Part shown: positions 59,313 through 64,000 of the stretch, one piece after another
Numbering within the stretch: the stretch's first letter is position 1
Layout of the letters: each line of letters starts with the position of its first letter
Source: an uncultured Oscillospiraceae bacterium
GTDB taxonomy: Bacteria; Bacillota; Clostridia; Oscillospirales; Oscillospiraceae
Assembly: GCA_910578505.1 (NCBI GenBank)
Contig: CAJTPV010000013.1
Span: forward strand, 1 to 64,000
DNA length: 64,000 bases
Direction of reading: 5' to 3'
The notes under the pieces: generated by a model
Told to the model about the DNA's origin: nothing
Seen by the model: only the letters and a program-made list of their open reading frames with translations
The model's database searches: none
Made by a program: the position numbers and the translations under genes

Positions 59313-60547
59313 GGACGCTGTATTGGGAGTGCGCCATGGGCGCGGCGGGCGATATGCTGATGGGCTCGCTGTACGAACTGTATATAGAAAAGCAAAAGTT
59401 CCTGGATGTTATGAATTGCCTGCTTCCCGGTGTGACCCTGGCGGCGGAAGCTGTCACGCGCCAGGGGATTTCCGGTACCCATATGCGGGTACAGATCCAC
59501 GGGCACGAGGAGGGCTGCGGCCACCATGACCACCATGACCACCACCATCACCACCGCTCCCCCGCTGACATCGACGCCATGATCGACGGCTTCCCCCTGC
59601 CGGAGGCCGTCCGGACCAACGCCAAGAGGGTATACCGCTCGATCGCCCAGGCGGAGGCCCTGGCCCACGGCTGCGCGCCGGGGGAGGTGCATTTCCACGA
59701 GGTAGGGTCCCTGGACGCGGTGATGGACGTGACGGGCGTGTGCTATCTGATGGAGCTTTTAGCGCCGGAGGCGGTGCTGGCCTCCCCGGTGGCGGTGGGC
59801 AGCGGGACGGTGTCCACCGCCCACGGCCTTCTGCCGGTGCCCGCTCCCGCCACCGCCAGACTGCTGGAGGGCATCCCCGTAACAGCCGGTGAAATTGCGG
59901 CGGAGCTGTGTACGCCCACCGGCGCGGCGCTGCTGAAGCGCTTCGCCGGCAGCTTCGGCCCCATGCCGGCGGGCACTGTGCTGGGCTGCGGCTACGGCTG
60001 CGGAACAAAGGATTTTGCGCGGGCCAACTGCGTGCGGGCTTTTTTGCTGGAAACAGCGGCAGAGGCGGCGGGCCCCAACGACGCGGTGACAGAGCTGAAA
60101 GCCAACCTGGACGACATGACCGGCGAGGCCCTGGGCTTCGCCATGGAGCGGCTGCTGGAGGCCGGGGCGCTGGATGTGTCCTATGTCCCGCTGCAGATGA
60201 AGAAGAACCGGCCGGGGGTTCTGCTGCTGTGCCTGTGCCGCCCTGCCGACGCGGACCGGCTGGCCAGGGAGATCCTGGCGCACACCAGCACCTTCGGCGT
60301 GCGGCGCACGGACTGCTCCCGGTACGCCCTGACGGTGGAAAAGGAGACGGTGGAGACGGCGTTCGGCCCGATTTCCTGTAAGACCGGTTCCGGCTACGGC
60401 GTGACGAAGCGGAAGCCGGAGTATGAGGATGCCGCCGCCGCGGCAAGGGAGGGCGGCGCGGCGCTGGAGACGGTGCGGGAGGCCGCTCGGATGGGAGAAA
60501 GGAGAGCAGACAATGCTGCCGGAAAGAAAACTGCTGACCTTAATTGA
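59309..60547 (+). CDS. larC: Nickel insertion protein LarC (single unbroken ORF)
   Basis: LarC is a CTP-dependent cyclometallase that inserts nickel into the pincer cofactor. The 412-residue protein starts MRTLYWECAMGAAGDMLMGS and has a histidine-rich nickel-holding stretch (GHHDHHDHHHHHR, about residues 70-82). FHEVGSLDAVMDVTG and a C-terminal half with ANLDDMTGEALGFAME and KKNRPGVLLLCL follow. In some lactobacilli LarC needs a programmed frameshift between two frames; here both parts lie in one frame. Its end overlaps the next gene by 35 bp. Confidence 0.93.
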   Translation: MRTLYWECAMGAAGDMLMGSLYELYIEKQKFLDVMNCLLPGVTLAAEAVTRQGISGTHMRVQIHGHEEGCGHHDHHDHHHHHRSPADIDAMIDGFPLPEAVRTNAKRVYRSIAQAEALAHGCAPGEVHFHEVGSLDAVMDVTGVCYLMELLAPEAVLASPVAVGSGTVSTAHGLLPVPAPATARLLEGIPVTAGEIAAELCTPTGAALLKRFAGSFGPMPAGTVLGCGYGCGTKDFARANCVRAFLLETAAEAAGPNDAVTELKANLDDMTGEALGFAMERLLEAGALDVSYVPLQMKKNRPGVLLLCLCRPADADRLAREILAHTSTFGVRRTDCSRYALTVEKETVETAFGPISCKTGSGYGVTKRKPEYEDAAAAAREGGAALETVREAARMGERRADNAAGKKTADLN

Positions 60548-61076
60548 TTTGGATGCTATCGACGATGACCACCGGTATGAGCTGATTGACGGTGATCTGT
60601 ACCTGCTGGCCGCCCCAGCGCCGCCCCATGTGCTGGTCAGTTCGAGATTGCTGAAAAAAATACAGAGCTATTTGGGGAACGGACGCTGCGAGGCGTTCCA
60701 CGCGCCGGCTGACGTATATCTCTTTAATCGGCCAGGGGATCCCGATAGCGACATCACCACCGTCGTGCAGCCGGATCTTTTCGTGGTCTGCGACTCCCAA
60801 CAGATCGGGAAGCAGGGCTTTTACGGGCCGCCTACGCTGGTGGTCGAGATCCTCTCGCCGTCCACTGCCGGTATAGACCGGTTCATCAAATACGAGAAAT
60901 ACCAGCGGGCCGGCGTGCAGGAATACTGGATCGTGGACCCACAGCACAGGATCGTCAGCGTCTACACGCTGACCGACGGGCGCTATGGCGGGGGCGTGGC
61001 CTACAGCGGCACGCTGTGCTCCGGCGTCTTCCCCGGCCTGGAGGTCCCTTTGAGCGAAATCTTCCCGGAGTCATAA
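60513..61076 (+). CDS. Uma2-family (DUF820) restriction-endonuclease-fold protein
   Basis: A 187-residue protein with the Uma2 PD-(D/E)XK core: RYELIDGDLYLL, VVQPDLFVVCD, LVVEILSPSTAGIDRFIKYE and the final EYWIVDPQHRIVSVYTL. Asp, Glu and Lys of the predicted nuclease site are present. The family is widespread and poorly understood. ATG 60513 has AAAGGAG 8 nt upstream and lies inside the end of larC. Less GC-rich than larC, so probably a later arrival; no link to nickel is implied. Confidence 0.88.
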   Translation: MLPERKLLTLIDLDAIDDDHRYELIDGDLYLLAAPAPPHVLVSSRLLKKIQSYLGNGRCEAFHAPADVYLFNRPGDPDSDITTVVQPDLFVVCDSQQIGKQGFYGPPTLVVEILSPSTAGIDRFIKYEKYQRAGVQEYWIVDPQHRIVSVYTLTDGRYGGGVAYSGTLCSGVFPGLEVPLSEIFPES

Positions 61077-61126
61077 AAATAAATAATAACCTGTTGCAAA
61101 TTTGTAACAACTTTTTTCCCAGTCTG

Positions 61127-61135
61127 TGCTATAAT
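61127..61135 (+). promoter_or_regulatory. Extended -10 promoter of the SLH gene
   Basis: TGCTATAAT: perfect TATAAT at 61130-61135 with the TG extension. No good -35 is seen at 17 bp. It lies 60 bp before the start codon. Confidence 0.6.
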
Positions 61136-61194
61136 GACACAGGCCTGCCGCGGACAGCCCCGCGGTAAAAATCCTAATCAGGAGGTTCCACACG

Positions 61195-63954
61195 ATGAAA
61201 CAGAAGAACAGATTACTGGCCGGGCTGCTGGCCGCGGCCTTGATGCTCGCCCTGATCCCCAGCGCCTACGCGGCCCAGGACCGCTGCCCCACCTGCGGCG
61301 GGCCCAACGGCACCTGCACGGTCATCAAGGAGGCCAACTGCCACGAGGAGGGCGTTGAGGAGTACATCTGCCTCAATGACACCTGTCCCCAGTACCGGCA
61401 GTCCCAGCTGCGCAAGCTGGAGCGCAGCCCGGATTACCACGACGCCATCTATACCGACAACGGCGATGGCACCCACTCCGGGATCTGCAGCCACCACGCC
61501 TCCCCCATCACTGTGCAGCGCGAGCGGCACACCTACTCCAACGGACTGTGCACCAAGTGCCGCGCCGTGGACTACAGCTCGGTCAACATCTCCCTGCCGG
61601 AAAACCCGGTGGTCTACGCCGCCCTGGACGACACCTCCGCCGTCCTCTCCCTCAGCGACGTGAGCCTGTCCATCGGCAGCGCCGATATCACCGCGGAATA
61701 CGACTTCTCCTACAACTGGTACTACCAGGGCAAGCTGGTGGGCAGCGACAAGACCTACACCCTGCCCGCCGACATCACCGGCAAGGAGGGCTCCTATAAA
61801 TATGTGTGCTTCGTGATGGCTGTGCCCAAAAACAGCCTGACCACCCAGCCGGTCAGCGGCTCCTGCACCGTCACCGTGCGGGTGCAGGACCTGATCACCG
61901 CCTACGCGGCTGTGGGCCGCGGCGACAAGTTCCTCTACCTGGGCGACCGGGACAGCCAGTCCTCCCAGTCCGTGGAGGAGCAGATCTATGAGGCCGTCTA
62001 CAGCGCCTCGGACAGCCACCCGGACTACGTGATCTTCAACAACACCGCCTCCACCACGAAGGCCGGCGCCCTGGACGTGGTCACCGGGGACAGACGCTAC
62101 TACTTTGACCCCTCCACCTCCAGCCAGTACGCCCTGAAGGACGTGGCCTTCCGGCCCAGCGGCGACGCCACCGGCACCTATACCATCGGCTTTTCCGCCT
62201 ACGACACCAGGGGCAAGGAGTATGCCGGCGTGCTGAGCATCACGGTGGGTCAGTACGCCGGGGATATGGACATCCTCTACACCACCTCCAGAGATACCGC
62301 CCTGAAGCTGTCCGCGGCGGCCTTTGAGGACTTCTGGCTGGACGCCTATAACCGGGGCTCCCTGACCTGGGTCCGCTTTACCCAGCTCCCCGCCGCCGCC
62401 GAGGGCAGCCTCTATGTGGACTACACCTCCGCCGACCGCCCCGGCACCCGCGTGCGGGCCGGCGACACCTTCTATAAGGACCCTGGCCGCAATCAGTACG
62501 GCATCGGCGATGTGACCTTCGTGGCCGGTGCGCGGCAGTCCGGCTATGTGGTGGTCCCCTTTGAGGCCTACGGCGAGAACAATGCCGGCCGCCAGATCTA
62601 TCTGGACGGCAGCATGTATATCCTGGTCAGCGACGGCACGGCGGCGGATATCACCTGCCGGGTCTCCGCCGGCGGCACTTACGCCTTCAACGAGGCGGAC
62701 TTCCTCTCCGTCTACCAGACCGCCACCGGCAGCAAGGGCTCCGGCTTCAGCATCCAGCTGAGCGGCGTGCCCGCCAACGGCGCGCTCTATGTGGGCTACA
62801 CCGCCTCCGGACGGGGCACCAAGCTCACCGCCGCCAACGTGGCCGGCAGGCCCTTCTACTACAGCGGCGCCCGCGGCGACCTCATCCGGGATCTCACCTA
62901 CGTCCCCGGCAGCAGCCTGGCGGACACGGTCAGCTATCTGGCCTACGACTCCCAGGGGAAGCTGCTCTATTCCGGCAAAATTGTTTTCACCGTTGGCGAG
63001 CTGGCGGTGAACTATACCTCCGCCGCCGCAGGCGTGAATTTCAAGGCCAGCGACTTTGAAAAGCTGCTGGGCGCCACCGGCAAGCTCTCCACCGTCTCCT
63101 TTACGCCCCCTGCCGCCGCTTCCGGCACCCTGTACTACGGCCGCTCCGGAACCAGCGCAGGCACCGCCATCACCAGCGACAGCGTCTGGTACAGCGTGTC
63201 CACGGCCAACACCGGCGTCAACGCCCTGAGCATGGACAACGTCACCTTCGTCCCCAGAGCCGGCTTCAGCGGCACGGTCAACATCCCCTTTACCGCCTAT
63301 GACGCCGGCAACAGCAAGGTCACCGGCACCGTGCACATCACCGTCAGCGCCCCCACAACTACCAATCCGGGAACCACGACGGATCCCGGCAATACCACCA
63401 AGCCCAGCTATACCGTCAGCTTCCCGGACGTGCCCAACACCACCGGCAACGCCTGGTACTACACAGCGGTGATGGATCTGGCCCAGGCCGGCGTCATCGG
63501 CGGGCGCAGCGACGGGAAGTTCTATCCCAACGACGCGGTGACCTACGGCGAGGCCCTGAAGATGATCATGCTGGCCACCGGCTATACAGAGCAGGCCCCC
63601 ACGGGCAACCACTGGGCCAGCGGATACATGAGCCGGGCCGTGACCGACAAGCTGCTGCCCAAGAGCGTGGACCCGGACCGGAAAATCAGCCGGTACACCA
63701 TCGCCGAGGTGGCCGCCAAGGCCCTGCGCCTGCCGGTGTCCGCCGTACAGACCACCGCCTTTGACGACATGGCGGCCAGCGAGGCCTCCGCCCCCTATGT
63801 CATGGCCCTCTATACCGCCGGCATCGTCAACGGCTCCAAGGATGAGGCGGGCAAGGTGAACTTCAAGGGCACCTTTGCCATCCGCCGCTGCGAGATGTCC
63901 GTCATCATCTGGCGCATCAACAACTACAACCGCACCGGCAGCGCGGCGGGCTGA
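61195..63954 (+). CDS. SLH-anchored surface protein with four beta-rich repeats
   Basis: A 919-residue exported protein. It has a signal peptide (MKQKNRLLAGLLAAALMLAL, cut after AYA), then a Cys-rich start with CPTCGG, CHEE and CTKC pairs (about 28-125). An Ig-like segment and four repeats of about 115-125 residues follow; each ends like DVTFVPxxxxxGTxxIxFxA then a YD-turn and TVG (ends near 62250, 62630, 62995 and 63345). A Thr/Pro linker follows (about 63350-63410), and three SLH domains (FPDVPNTTGNAWYYTAVMDL and on) attach it to the wall polymer. GGAGGT lies 8 nt before the ATG. No enzymatic domain recognised. Confidence 0.88.
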   Translation: MKQKNRLLAGLLAAALMLALIPSAYAAQDRCPTCGGPNGTCTVIKEANCHEEGVEEYICLNDTCPQYRQSQLRKLERSPDYHDAIYTDNGDGTHSGICSHHASPITVQRERHTYSNGLCTKCRAVDYSSVNISLPENPVVYAALDDTSAVLSLSDVSLSIGSADITAEYDFSYNWYYQGKLVGSDKTYTLPADITGKEGSYKYVCFVMAVPKNSLTTQPVSGSCTVTVRVQDLITAYAAVGRGDKFLYLGDRDSQSSQSVEEQIYEAVYSASDSHPDYVIFNNTASTTKAGALDVVTGDRRYYFDPSTSSQYALKDVAFRPSGDATGTYTIGFSAYDTRGKEYAGVLSITVGQYAGDMDILYTTSRDTALKLSAAAFEDFWLDAYNRGSLTWVRFTQLPAAAEGSLYVDYTSADRPGTRVRAGDTFYKDPGRNQYGIGDVTFVAGARQSGYVVVPFEAYGENNAGRQIYLDGSMYILVSDGTAADITCRVSAGGTYAFNEADFLSVYQTATGSKGSGFSIQLSGVPANGALYVGYTASGRGTKLTAANVAGRPFYYSGARGDLIRDLTYVPGSSLADTVSYLAYDSQGKLLYSGKIVFTVGELAVNYTSAAAGVNFKASDFEKLLGATGKLSTVSFTPPAAASGTLYYGRSGTSAGTAITSDSVWYSVSTANTGVNALSMDNVTFVPRAGFSGTVNIPFTAYDAGNSKVTGTVHITVSAPTTTNPGTTTDPGNTTKPSYTVSFPDVPNTTGNAWYYTAVMDLAQAGVIGGRSDGKFYPNDAVTYGEALKMIMLATGYTEQAPTGNHWASGYMSRAVTDKLLPKSVDPDRKISRYTIAEVAAKALRLPVSAVQTTAFDDMAASEASAPYVMALYTAGIVNGSKDEAGKVNFKGTFAIRRCEMSVIIWRINNYNRTGSAAG

Positions 63955-63986
63955 GAGGCGCGGACTGATAAGGAGAACAACCGTCT

Positions 63987-64000
63987 ATGGAACAGATATA
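63987..64000 (+). CDS. Start of a further gene, cut by window edge
   Basis: An ATG at 63987 preceded by AAGGAG (about 11 nt upstream) opens MEQI and then the window ends. It lies 32 bp after the SLH gene in the same direction. Nothing can be said about the product. Confidence 0.4.

Noticed and set aside
61213..63612. 799-codon open frame on minus strand opposite the SLH protein
   Set aside because: Gly/Val/Ala-rich shadow of a repeat-containing surface protein with signal peptide and SLH domains.

Overview
The window looks like the chromosome of a high-GC, spore-forming, Gram-positive-type Clostridia member, most likely in the Oscillospiraceae (Flavonifractor/Intestinimonas/Dysosmobacter-like). 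This is inferred from gene content, not from a database search. The supporting evidence is a division and cell-wall (dcw) cluster with PASTA-type SpoVD-like penicillin-binding proteins, a sporulation protease (SpoIVB), S-layer-homology (SLH) surface proteins, strong GGAGG ribosome sites, sigma-A promoters with 17-bp spacers, and a MurE with the DNPR motif of meso-diaminopimelate enzymes.

Layout. 1-4.7 kb: the 3' end of a large repeat-rich surface protein, a mazF/pemK remnant, and two tandem copies of a par(Fst)-like type I toxin-antitoxin module. Each copy has a 31-residue hydrophobic peptide gene, a convergent antisense RNA with two direct repeats covering the toxin start region, and a shared bidirectional terminator. 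4.8-13.1 kb: NAD synthetase, DegV, ABC exporter, S4-domain (YlmH-like), DUF896, XpaC-like and heptad-repeat coiled-coil genes. 13.2-19.5 kb: an HscC-type Hsp70 with a membrane-anchored J-like partner, a small membrane protein, a rhomboid-like protein without a visible catalytic serine motif, an ArsC/Spx-fold protein and a sirtuin. 19.9-24.7 kb: hybrid histidine kinase, solute-binding lipoprotein and radical SAM genes. 24.7-28.9 kb: a chimeric LRR/hydrolase-like/SLH protein with an AT-rich core. 29.5-31.8 kb: a tandem PII-like protein with a DUF1538 membrane protein. 32.0-34.9 kb: an RNA-repair unit made of a tRNA-like RNA in a long structured leader, a slipin, and the RNA ligase RtcB. 35.1-37.1 kb: fakA and asp23. 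37.4-38.9 kb: rsmD, coaD and a coiled-coil gene.

39.1-57.2 kb is the dcw cluster: mraZ, rsmH, ftsL, two tandem spoVD-like PBPs, murE, mraY, ftsW/spoVE, murG, murA, a GNAT gene, ftsQ/divIB, ftsZ, a RelB/DinJ-YoeB toxin-antitoxin pair and spoIVB. It starts with a consensus-like promoter followed by three TGGGN-type repeats with 5-nt spacing, which matches a MraZ autoregulatory operator. murF and murD are not in their usual places. 57.4-64 kb holds an RlmL-like methyltransferase, larB and larC for the nickel-pincer cofactor, a Uma2-type nuclease, a second SLH protein, and the first bases of a further gene.

Two loci stand out as possible under-described systems: the duplicated chromosomal type I toxin-antitoxin module at 3.97-4.65 kb, and the tRNA-like leader upstream of slipin-rtcB at 34.5-34.9 kb. 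A palindromic intergenic repeat occurs three times (10.6, 43.9 and 46.3 kb), with arm changes that preserve pairing.
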